The position numbers were made by a program, and so were the translations under genes. Below are positions 1-9,900 of a DNA stretch of 64,000 nucleotides, in pieces. Location: assembly GCA_037176725.1 (NCBI GenBank), contig JAZBRS010000077.1, forward strand, positions 558,001-622,000, written 5' to 3'. The notes under the pieces are model-generated. The model was not told the DNA's origin and searched no databases. It saw only the letters and a program-made list of their open reading frames with translations. Every line of letters starts with the position of its first letter. The stretch's first letter is position 1. The DNA comes from Posidonia oceanica. Taxonomy: Eukaryota; Streptophyta; Magnoliopsida; Alismatales; Posidoniaceae.

Positions 1-189
1 TGCATTGCGTTAAATATCTATTGTTTCTTTTTATTACATTTTAATCCATCTGTAGTTCAAATAACTTTAGTTTCATTTTCTTTTGGTCCAGTAGTTTAAT
101 TTATTTACTTTTAAGTCCTGTAATTGATGAATATCATTTAAATACTTGTTTTTTATCTTATTACATTACGTTTTACTCCTCTGGTTTAT

Positions 190-1170
190 TATATTTGCAC
201 TTAGGTCCTCTGTTGGTTTATCTTTTCATTTAAATGCACATTTTACCATACTGCATTGCATTAAAATCCTCTGTTCATTTTAAATTGCATCTAGGTCCAT
301 CCTCAGTTCATGAAAATCATTTAAATGCACATTTTATCATGTCAAATTGCATTTTAGCCCTTTAATTTCTTTATTTGCACTTTAGTCCTCCATAGTTCAT
401 GCATTTCATTTAATCATCTTTTAAAACCATATTGCATTAATAAAAAGTCCAGATGTTTGCTCCATTTCCATTTTAGTCCCTCTGTGATTCTCTATGTCAT
501 GTGTTTTTTGCTTTTAAGCCCATAACTTTGTTTTATTTGCATCTAAGTCCCTCTATGGTGTGCTGTGTGTTTTTATTTTATTTTCAGTTTGCAGAAAGGC
601 CCATGGTTTTGTTTTTATTGCGTAGGGGTCCTCCCTTTGTATTTCTGTATCTATGTGATTTCTTTATTTGCAGATCAGTCCCCAGGTTTTGGTTTCTTTT
701 TGGCCTTGCATTTTGGCCCTGAATTTTATTTTAATTACATCCAGGTCCTTCTGAGCTTCAATATGCCCCTCAGGTTTTCTGTTTTCCTTGCGGTTAAGCC
801 CTTGACTTTTTTAAAAAGTTTGCACATAGGTCCTTGCAAGTGCCTTTTGCACCTTTTGAGTCCTTTCTGGCTTTGTCTTTCCTGTCCCAGTTTTTCCAAA
901 GTTGCATGAGGATCCCCTGCAGGTTTTCTTTTTGGGATTTGCGCCTGTTTGCTGGCTTTGCATTTTAGTCCATAAGTTTTCAAAAATTGCATTTAGGTCG
1001 TTTTCTTGCATTTTTGCATGCATTCATTCTAAATAACATTGCATTTAGCGCATGCACCCCTGCATTAGCATCCTTGCACACATTTGCACTCTTTTGCACA
1101 CATTTAGGGTTAATTCGCATGTAAGCCCCTGCACTTCTCCCTATTTGCACTTAGACCCCCCATCTTTGCA
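190..1170 (+). repeat. Degenerate TTGCAT...GTCC motif array in LTR
   Basis: The strand repeats a motif close to TTGCAYTTAGGTCC, usually followed by TCTG or a pyrimidine run, every 40-100 bp (for example near 209, 285, 345, 375, 465, 537, 820 and 957). The bases between copies differ, so this is not a simple satellite. The same motif recurs in the LTRs of element 2, which otherwise differ here. Confidence 0.65.
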
Positions 1171-1451
1171 TTTTTCACATGCATTGCACCCATGCATCTT
1201 TGCATTTAGCATCCTAGCACACTTTTAAGCACATTTAGCTCCCATGTATGTGAGAGGACCTGTTCTGCACACCCCTAGGACCTTTTTACACTTAGATCCC
1301 TTCTCCTCCCCTGGTTCTTGGATCTTGTGCTTTGAGGCTTGTGCATCTTCCGATCGGACCGCTGGATCTTCGCAACCAAGCTACCTGGATCATCCTGGTG
1401 GAGCGGACTTTCACGTTGACCAAGGTTGCCTCGGATTAGGCCTCAGATCTC

Positions 1452-1461
1452 CAAGGTAAGT
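1452..1461 (+). promoter_or_regulatory. Candidate splice donor in LTR of element 1
   Basis: CCAAGGTAAG plus the following T gives AAG|GTAAGT, a consensus plant donor, with the exon ending at 1455. The same site is at 22094-22103 in the 3' LTR. The matching place in both LTRs of element 2 reads AAGATAAG or AAGATGAG, so the GT is lost there. A possible partner acceptor lies at 4217. Use of the site is inferred. Confidence 0.4.
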
Positions 1462-1889
1462 CCTTCTGAACCCCTGCATAGCACCTTGTTGCATACCACT
1501 TGCATTGCATGCATTGTTTTCGCTTCGCGTTTTCCATGCATGTAGATTAGGACTTCCCCTCTTCCCTATCCACTCTACTCTCTCTTTTCGCATACTCTTA
1601 GTGTCTTTGGGTTGAGTTTTCCTTGGATTCACTACTGATTGCGACCATCTTCCCCCTTTTCTACGATTCAATTGCACCGCGAGCTTTGGGCAGCGTGCAA
1701 GACACATCGTGGAATGGTTTAGTGGAAAACAGTCACAGGATAGTGGTGATCCTCCTGCTTGCTTTCTTTCCCCTTTGCAGGTCTTGACACCTACATTGCA
1801 TGATCCTTAAGCGGTGCTTGTTCTCACACTTACATCGCTTGCCCCTCTTTACTTGTTTGATTCCTCCCCTTTGCGTATTTTCGCATCGT

Positions 1890-2450
1890 TTTGCGCGCTT
1901 GCATCTGTTTTTGCTCATTTTTGCATCGTTTTGCGTGCCAGCATCTGTTTTCGCATCGTTTTGCGCGCCCTATCTGTTTTTGCTCATTTTCGCACCATTT
2001 TGCATGCCAGCATCTGTTTTCGCCTGTTTTCACATCGTTTTGCGCCCCCTTATCTGTTTTTGCTCGTTTTCGCACCGTTTTGCGTGCCAGCATCTATTTT
2101 CGCTTGTTTTCGCATCATTTTGTGCGCCCCCATCTATTTTTGCTCGCTTTCGCGCTATTTTGCGTGTCCGCATTTGTTTTCGCTTGATTTCGCACCGTTT
2201 TACGTGCTCGCTTTGTTTCTTGCACCGTTTTGCAAGCTCGCTTTGTTTCTTGCACCGTTTTGCGTGCCTGCTTTGTTTCTTGCACTATTTTGTGTGCTTG
2301 CTTTGTTTCTTGCATTGTTTTGCATGCCTGTTTTGTTTCTTACACCGTTTTGCGTGCCTGCTTTGTTTCTTGCATCATTTTACGTGCCTGCTTTGTTTCT
2401 TGCATTGTTTTGCGCGCCTGCTTTTGTTCCTTGCATTGTTTTATGTGTTT
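1890..2450 (+). repeat. 30/60-bp tandem repeats in 5' LTR
   Basis: About 60-bp units built on CATCTGTTTTCGC...CGTTTTGCG pass at about 2190 into nine or so 30-bp units of the type CTTTGTTTCTTGCACCG. The length is a multiple of three and the units lack stops, which creates overlapping open frames in all three plus frames. The array is also in the 3' LTR and, shorter, in element 2. Confidence 0.85.
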
Positions 2451-2529
2451 GATGTTGTTTCCTTTTGCATGTCGCCTGCATTGCCTGGTTTTATCGCTGT
2501 TTTGTTTTATCACCTGCATTTGCATTTGG

Positions 2530-2830
2530 GCAGTGATGCTTACTGCTTGGAGTTCTCACGGACCAGGGTTCACCCGGTTCGGAACACAGACAATGCTGCT
2601 GAGCACTTAGATTGCACGTTTAATTCCATGCACGCATTCCAACACTTAGAGCACACATTTGAGCATCTAATTAGGCATTCATGGCACTTAGGCATTCAAA
2701 GTATGCATTTCCCTGTGTATGCGAGCGTAAGCCTAGAGAGACCGATTCTTGGGCGTGTCGGGGGTGCCTAACACCTTCCCCGCACGTAACAGGAGTCCTT
2801 GCCCTTTCTCTTGGCCTGCAATGACCATAT
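2530..2830 (+). promoter_or_regulatory. Conserved LTR 3' block with GGTGCCTAACACC hairpin
   Basis: This is the best conserved LTR stretch between elements 1 and 2. It includes GGCAGTGATGCTTACTG, GTTCTCACG and TTCGGAACACA, then GCGAGCGTAAGCCTAGA and GGTGCCTAACACC at 2763-2775 (GGTG stem, CCTAA loop, CACC stem), then CGTAACAGGAGTCCTTG. Element 3 keeps the second half. The position just upstream of the PBS fits U5/R RNA functions such as 3' end formation, packaging or dimerisation, but this is inference. Confidence 0.6.
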
Positions 2831-3154
2831 TGCCCTTGTCCTAGGCATGAGTTACATCATTTGCATCCCATTGCATCTCATTTCATTTGCATTGCAATGC
2901 ATTGCATCTTTTGCTTGGTTTTGCATGTTTATTCACGCATTTCCCAGCTTTTCCTTATCTCCCGATTTAATCGACATGGTGGCGACTCTGAATTGTCTTA
3001 TCTTCTTCTTTTCTTTCCTTTTTTCCCTTTTTTAAGTGTTTTCGAGTTAAGTCTTCCTTCTTGGACACAGTCGCTAATAATGAACCTTATTCCGATCGAT
3101 GCATGCGAGCTTTGGCAGTGTGCATGGACGATCTGAACACCGGGATTACTACAG

Positions 3155-3172
3155 TAGCGACTCCACTAGGGA
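3155..3172 (+). other. Primer binding site of element 1
   Basis: TAGCGACTCCACTAGGGA starts 2 bp after the LTR end. Elements 2 and 3 have TGGCGACTCCACTAGGG at the same place, so the second base is a G-to-A change here. The sequence agrees with the tRNA-Arg-type PBS I recall for Ogre elements; the tRNA assignment is from memory. Confidence 0.85.
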
Positions 3173-4397
3173 TACTAGACTCTGGCTTTCGTTTTGGTTT
3201 TCGCTCGCTTGCATTTTGCATCTTTGTTTGCCTTTGTGCCTTTGTCTGCCTTGTCTGCTTGCTTAGTTCCCTTTAATTGCCCTATTCATTTACTTATCGC
3301 ACTGCTCTTCAATTATTATCTCAGCATTTATTTACTTTATCTGCTTTATTCGCTGCTTTAATTCAAGTACTTCCTTTATTCCAGCATTCCATTGCCATGC
3401 CTGTGTGATTATTGCTTCAATTCATGCCTTTTGTCTGATGCTTGGTTTATTTTCTACAAGTAAGCTATGTCACTACATTGATGCACATGCTATGCCTTAT
3501 CTGCCTTTTGTTGTGCTGATTGCTTTCTACTTTCACTAAACATGTCCACAACACTAGCACATGCCATGAACATGCCTTTTGCTGTGATGTATGTTGTTTG
3601 CTTGCCATGCTTGGGTGATTTTCTTCCCTTTTTTGCATTAAGCCTAAGGACAATTAGAGATTGATTGCTTTCTCCATGGTTAATTAAAAATGGCAAGTAA
3701 AAATAAAATCTAGGATCAACTAGAGCCATCAACACACTTGCATCCCTTTGAGTTAATAAAATACGCAAGATAAAAGACTTTAATCATTTGCATGAAGCAT
3801 CATATAGGGCATGCATCCTCTCATCTGAGTCCACCTATCAGTCTGCGAAGGATGGTCCCGGTCTCTTGCCCCAATGCTTTGGCATGATGTAAGTCGGTCG
3901 GTCTGTCTCCCCTTGTTAGGGGTCGTGTCGGTGCTAGTGGAGGGTACTACCCACTCTTCGGTAGGGTCGAGGCCACCAACGCACTACCCTGTTATTACCT
4001 GAGCTTTGGGCCAGGAGTTAGACAGGGGACCTACTTTTCTGACCTGAGTCGATGACCTGTACACCTGTGGGTATCCGAAGTAAACTACCTACTAGGAAAC
4101 ACTAGATTGGTGAGAGAGAGCATGCTAGAAAGCATACATATCATTCATGCCACAACTTAATGCATTTGCATTTCATTTTTTGTTACTAATCCCAAATTTC
4201 TGTTGTGTCCCTCGCAGAGTTCAGTGAGCGAGTTCCCTAGCTGGAGCTTGAGTTCCTCCTCTTACCGACACCTCTGCTGTGACACCTGTGCTTGACCATC
4301 TCCTTCTGAGCTATTCGCCTTTGCGATCATAGCTCCTCCTAGAACTCGTCCGCTTTCCCCTCGTCGTAGCCTTGTTTTGACTCACTCTCGGTTAGCA
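3173..4397 (+). other. Untranslated leader of element 1
   Basis: No gene is supported in these 1.2 kb. The block at about 3815-4135 (TCTCATCTGAGTCCACC through CACTAGATTGGTGAGAGAG) is closely matched in element 2 (37415-37735) and element 3 (58010-58320), and several short complementary stretches suggest RNA structure. CCCTCGCAG at 4209-4217 looks like a splice acceptor and is matched by AACAG at 37819 and ACAG at 58434. The gag start follows 180 bp later. Confidence 0.75.
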
Positions 4398-7200
4398 ATG
4401 GCCTAGCGCACCATCGAACCCCTGCTTACCCTTGCCTCAGAGGCCGTTTCCACTTCGGTCCCTCCGACTCCCGCTTCCAACCCTTCTGTGCCCCTTGTGA
4501 CACCAGGGTTTCCCCCTCTGTCGCCTAGGGCACCCTAGTATGTTGTGGGACATTGGCAGACATTCACTCCTCTGGATCCGGTCACCGAGTCTATCTTGAT
4601 GACTACCACTCGCCTTCCGGAGGCGCCTCTGACCCCACCTTCCCAGGGATACGTCACTTTTGACACCCCTTCTGCTGCTGCGGCGACTCTTGCCATAAGA
4701 CTTTAACCTTCTGGACAGTCTGTACCTCTTGGCTCTGGCCCCCTGCCGGCGCTGCACTTCAGCATTCCCACTGACGGGACACCTAAAGAGTAGTACCAGC
4801 ATCTGATGGAAACTGCCCAGCGGCTGTAGGGCATGGCTCTATCAGTCCGCCCTTCCTTTGTTCCTGCTGGTCCTGAGATTCCTGTGCAGCCTGCTCTCGC
4901 ATATCATGCATTTCATTCTACACTTCCGCCTCGCCATAGTCTCAACTGTTCACAGTTCCGACGGTGGGGGCACGTATCCTGCCTCTTGCATCTGCACAAC
5001 ACCACACATAGCATGTACCTCCGCCACCTGGTGGCCAGTCCTTCGAACGGGTTGGAGCGCAGTACCCCACAGGCCCGCCGCCCGGCACCACACCAGTGCG
5101 GCCGCTGTTGCTCCAACATTCTACACCCACTGCACAACATGTCATCTATCCGCCTCCCTTGCATCAGGTTCAGAACTCAGCATGCATTCCCCTTTACACT
5201 CCACCACAGCATGGGTACTCCAGCCATCACGTTGCATCACCAAGCGATGTGATGGTGGATCCGGAGGAGCACCTTGGTGCGACCCACTCGGCGTATGTGG
5301 TCCCTGCCCCTACTGCCCCATCACCTCCGGCAGCTAATCCGGACCCCATCAATAACAGGATGGATGTTCTGGAGAAAGCACTACGTCTAGTGCAAGGTAC
5401 AGATCACCAGACCTACCAGTTCCGAGACCTCTACTATTTCCCAAAGGCGGTACTCCCTCCAAAGTTCAAGATCCCGGACTTTGAGAAATATGATGGTAGG
5501 GGTTGCCCTATAGCCCATCTGAAGGCATATTGCGGTGATCTCACCCAACTTCAGGCTGACGAGAGGTTGCTGATCCGCTTGTTCCAAAAGAGTCTGTTCG
5601 GTCCAGCTCTCAAGTGGTTCACGTCACTTGACATGTCTGTGATCAAGACTTGGAATGACCTAAGCCAGGTATTCCTGGAACAATATTCCTTCAACCTCGA
5701 CCTGGTCCCAAAGCGCACGGACCTAGTCGCAACCAAGCAGAATCCTGGCGAGCCGTTCGGGGAGTACGTCGGCCGCTGGCGCGCCCTTGCTTCACAAGTT
5801 CGAGATAGGCCCTCTAATGAGGAATCTATCGAGATCGTTTTTAAAGGGGCGCAGCCATCCACTAGAGCTCTACTTAGCATCCAACCCATCACGACCTTCA
5901 CTGCACTGATTCGAACTGGCACTCGCGTAGAGAGTTCGTTGCGGAGTGGTAACTTTCTTGCACTCTCTACGCTTGCCAAGCAGGCCTCTGCCAGCAGTAA
6001 CAGCAGTGGCAGCAGCACCACCAACAACAACAGCGGCAGCAACAACAACCGTCCCAAGAAGAAGGATCCGCTGAAACCCGTTGTTGCATACGTCGACTCT
6101 CCTGCTTCGCCTGTTCACCTGGCGTCTTGGCCTGCCTCTCCTCAGATCTTTTAGGCACCTGCACCTAGGGCACACCCCACACCACAGATCACTACCACCG
6201 CTCGACCGGTCTATCCTACCGTACCAGTTCAGCAAGGACAATTCCAAAGGAAGAGACGGCCACCCACTGAGAAGCAGAAGTTTGCCCCACTGGTGGAACC
6301 GCTGAATGCCGTCCTCCCAAAGGTTGCATCACTCCTGAAGTTTCTGGTGGTTCTCCCGCCACCAAACCCACTACCGCATTGGTTTAAGGCGAACCTTTTC
6401 TGCAATTTCCATCGAAGCGTCGGGCATTCGACGGATAATTGCTACACTCTCCGAAATGCTATCCAGGACTTGATCAAATCGGGAACAATTGTGATCGACA
6501 CGCACGAGGCGTCCACTTCTACACCATCTCATGCATCTGCATCAGCATCTGCCCCAACTAACATTGTCCACCAGCCCCTGCCGGAGCACTTCTAATCGGG
6601 AGGCATAAGGACCTTGGGAATCCATTCTCTTTTCCCCTCTGGGTCTCCCATGTCTGTGGTAGACCCTTCTGAGCTTATCCATGATGTTACTACTCGCTTT
6701 CCAGTCTCCCTCTATCTCACGGTTGTCGCCGGCTCCGAGTCGGGCATTCATATGATCCGACCGTGCGCCAGGCTGGAGTATTTTTCTACTCCTGCCACCA
6801 TGCTTCCTCGAGCTCAAGCCCCAGTACACCTGCTAGGTAACCTGCAGCCAGCATCCCTAGTACATCTCCTAGGCAGGCCTTAGCTAGGGTCTCTTGTACA
6901 CTTGCTAGCATGACCTCAGTCTCCACCCCTTTTGCCTTCCCAGCAACCCCCTTGTCCATACCCCTCTCAACCAGTAGGCACCCCTGTAGCCCCTCTCGTG
7001 CTCGCTGCACGCGCTCCCGTGGTTATTAACCTAACCCGGGACACCCATCGCATACCTTACAGCTATGCCACAGAAATGTGTGCAGAAGTGACGCGATCGG
7101 GGAGGGCCTACAAACCCTCAGCACCAGTAGCCAGACCTAGCCATCCAAAACTTGCAGCACCTCTTCCCTTAGGCCAACCTGCAACCCTGCCACCATTAGG
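4398..7200 (+). pseudogene. gag: gag of element 1, broken
   Basis: Gag builds the virus-like particle and binds element RNA. The start ATGGCC at 4398 matches ATGGCC at 38001 in element 2, but the third codon is TAG where element 2 has CAG. More stops follow near 4539, 4704, 4791 and 4827, and a frameshift lies near 4950-5090. From 5096 the frame is open to 6154 and contains the Retrotrans_gag region (WFTSLDM, TWNDL, FLEQY, FGEYVGRW at about 5610-5790). Poly-Ser/Asn runs follow, then a CX2HX4HX4C nucleocapsid motif at 6401-6442. Stops interrupt at 6152, 6593 and 6881. The same frame carries on towards protease through the KADISIWDLI stretch at about 7305, typical of this lineage. It is not functional. 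Confidence 0.88.
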
Positions 7201-8220
7201 CCAACCTCTTGTACCTACTATAGCTGAACCTGTCCTTAAAGCCACACTTCCTACCACCAAGAAGGGCCAGCCTAAGGCCAATATTACCTCTCAACTTAAA
7301 AAGGTTAAAGCCGATATATCCATTTGGGACCTGATACACACCTCTGCCGAACACCGTGAGGTTTTTCTTCGCGTGTTCCAAGCTGCCCATGTGTCCCAAG
7401 CCATAGAACCTGCCGCCTTGGAAAGCATGGTTGGAATGATTGCAGAGCCCTAGGTCATCACTTTCACGAGTGATGAGTTGCCTCCGGTGGGAATTAATCA
7501 TAATCAACCCTTGTTCGTCACGGTACAATTCAAGAACTTTCGCATTCCCCTTGCGCTGGTCAATAATGGGTCAGGCCTTAATGTCTGTCCCTTGTGAACA
7601 GCAACTAAGCTCGGATTCAAGGTCGAGGACATTACTTCGGCTGTAAAGGGAATGACAGCTTTTGATAATACCCACCATGACGCTCTAGGGATTTTGATTA
7701 TTCCTCTTATCATTGGCTCGATCACATTCGATGTGGAATTCTACGTTGTTGACTTGGAGCCTAATTTCAATTTTTTGCTTGGGCGCCCTTGGCTCCACAA
7801 GCATCAGGTTATCCCCTCGACCCACCATCGCATGATCAAGTTCCGTCGAGGCGACGATGTCATCGTTGTCATGGCAGAGAGTTTTGAGAAGGAGCGGATC
7901 GAGGCAGTCTCCTCTGTCTCTTCACAGACTGTCCCCTTTGATCCTGAACTCTTTCATGCTTTATACCGCGTTAATCGATGCGAGCCAGTTAACTTCATAC
8001 CAGATCTTGAATGTGTCAACTCTTTGGCCGTTCAAAATATTCCTTTCCACATGGTCGAAAACATCTGTCACAGGTGGGGTTACGTCAAGGGGACACCGCT
8101 TGGGCGATACGGCCAGGGAATCGCTGAGCCGATCGTGGTAGAGGAGCGAAGAGACAATGAGGGTCTTGGATACGACCCACTGGCTGATGAAAGTAAGCGC
8201 CCACAGCTGAAGATGAAAGG
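7201..8220 (+). pseudogene. Protease and G-patch-like region of element 1, broken
   Basis: This is the aspartic protease that processes Gag-Pol. It follows gag in the same frame. The lineage normally has DNGS at the active site, as in element 2 (41147). Here the codon at 7562 is AAT, giving NNGSGLN, so the catalytic Asp is lost. Stops lie at 7451 (TAG, also in element 2) and 7595 (TGA). The strand motif FLLGRPWLHKHQVIPS is intact at about 7765-7820. At 8050-8175 comes WGYVKG, LGRYGQGI and GLGYD, resembling the G-patch that follows protease in Ogre-type elements and may bind nucleic acid. A frameshift near 8215 separates this part from the next. Confidence 0.85.
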
Positions 8221-9900
8221 ATGAGCATTCCCCGGGACCTCGCTAACTTCACAAGTGTAGGTATCCTGGGTTCAAGTGGAGTTCAAGCTGTAGTACAGTC
8301 GGAGCCATGCCAAAGCCCTTCGTTGCCGGGAGAAGACTGGGTCTGCATTGAGGACTACTACTCGGATGAGGAGCAGTCTGACATAGTAGGGGCAGCTCGG
8401 ACCTGCAGCGAAATTCAACTTAGCTTGGTGACATCTCGGTCAGTTTGTCTGGCTCTTCCCTCCACAGATCATAAAGCAGCAGATTTGGCAGACCCTTTGG
8501 CAGAATTGATAGTCTTTGATCTTCCTACAGTCTTATCAGCATCACCGATGCTAGCACAAACAGCTCTGAAGTCAAAGACAGCAGCTCAGGCATAGCTAGC
8601 CAGTCTGCCCGCGGCCGCAGTCCCTTCAGTACCACTGTCACCATCTCTGGCGGGTCAATCACTGAGTTCAGCCAACAACGCGACTCAGCCCATTTCAGCA
8701 GCCACGTCACAAGTAACGCCGCTGGCTCAATCAGTCACACATCCTCCTGCCTCAAAAGGTCAACTCTCGTGGCAGGCCCCCATGGCGTCAGAGGCCATGC
8801 AGTCACCATCACAACCAGAACCAGAGGCCCTATCGAGTGGCGCAACCTCCCAGCCATTGGTCTCCCAGAAGAACAGCTTCACCTCCCCTGCAACTGCAGC
8901 AGTGACTTTGGCAGCACACTCATCAGCGGCGCAATCTGCCATTCCCGTAGGCCAGCCAAAGCAAGCACCCAGAACCATGGTACATCTAGCAGCCGGGCCA
9001 GAGCCAGAGGCCCCCGACGCTTACTACGTCGACTCACCCTCAGATAAGGAAGAAGGAGCGGCAGCCGAGGCCCAGGTCGATGCGTGGATGGGAGACTTAG
9101 AGCTGCTGTATCAGGAACAGCTCACGTCGCTAACAGAGGACCTGGCAGCATATCAGGTGGCCGTGAAGAAGGGGAAAGCCATGGCTACGGACCCCTCCTT
9201 GCAGAAGGACCATGCCTCTATCATGGTCGTTGAAGAAGACTCAGCGGCTGTGGCCTCCACTAGACCGGATGAACTGATCACTTTGCAGCCACAAGGCGGG
9301 TCTAGGTGGTTGGTGCAGCACATGCCTCACTCCAGTAATACCCTGATTGGCCACCGGTCTGATATACCCTCCGCAACAAGGAGCATGGAGGGGGAAGCAT
9401 CAGCAGTACAGGCAGTAACAGAATCATCTGAATCAGCAGAACCAATAGTGGCAGTGCCAGAAACAGAGTTAGCAACATTGCCATCAGTGCCGAAGCAGGC
9501 AGAGGAGATTGCCAGGATAGAGGTCGCGCACCGAGGATATAGAAACACTCGAGTAAGCGTGACCATCTTGAAGCATCACCAGGGCCAAGAAGCAGAACAT
9601 CTACACTCCTTTGACATCACAAATCCCACCTTTGAAAAGGAGATCCTCTCGGAACTTGTTGCATACGGAGAAGAAGATGATGCAGGCGAGGATGAGAATT
9701 ATAGACCATCGCCCAAGTTTCGGCCCTATGATGACGATCCAGAAGGCCTCAACCTTCATGTCGAAGAGGAGACAAAGGTCGTTAACATCGGCACAGCCGA
9801 GGAAGCCAGAGAAGTTCGCATCAGTGCCCTATTACCGCCCCAGGCCAGAGCAGAGTTCATTGCATTTTTGAAAGAATATGCAGATGTCTTCGCCTGGAGC
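8221..9900 (+). pseudogene. Low-complexity pol linker of element 1
   Basis: This long Ala/Ser/Pro/Glu-rich linker joins the protease/G-patch part to RT, in one frame with a TAG at 8593. Islands conserved with elements 2 and 3 are WVCIEDYYSDEEQSD (about 8338), YYVDSPSD followed by an acidic run (about 9022), RNTRVSVTILK (about 9541), FDITNPTFEKEIL (about 9610) and an acidic stretch up to FAWSYEDM (about 9889). No catalytic fold is recognised. In Tat/Ogre elements a disordered spacer here is usual. Its conserved islands across three elements suggest constrained short motifs, perhaps cleavage or docking sites; that is inference. Confidence 0.75.

Larger units (their letters stand above)
1..3153 (+). 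repeat. 5' LTR of element 1 (3' portion only)
   Basis: Position 1 aligns with 20594 of the 3' LTR and the match continues to the CTACA end at 3153. The TG start is outside the window. By eye there are about a dozen substitutions in the first 480 bp, and the 3' LTR carries about 50 bp more near 21265-21330 (absent near 668). The copies are therefore clearly diverged but not ancient. The content is T-rich DNA with repeated TTGCAT-type motifs, a 30/60-bp tandem repeat and a conserved 3' block. Long open frames here come from the repeats and are not genes. Confidence 0.93.

Noticed and set aside
1800..2771. 323-codon plus-strand open frame in the 5' LTR
   Set aside because: It consists of translated 30/60-bp repeats (FCMP, LHRFAC-type strings), and other frames are equally open. 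No start context or homology.
5551..6247. Minus-strand open frames opposite gag of element 1
   Set aside because: They are shadows of the gag reading frame; low-complexity Leu/Val runs come from the Asn/Ser repeats on the plus strand.
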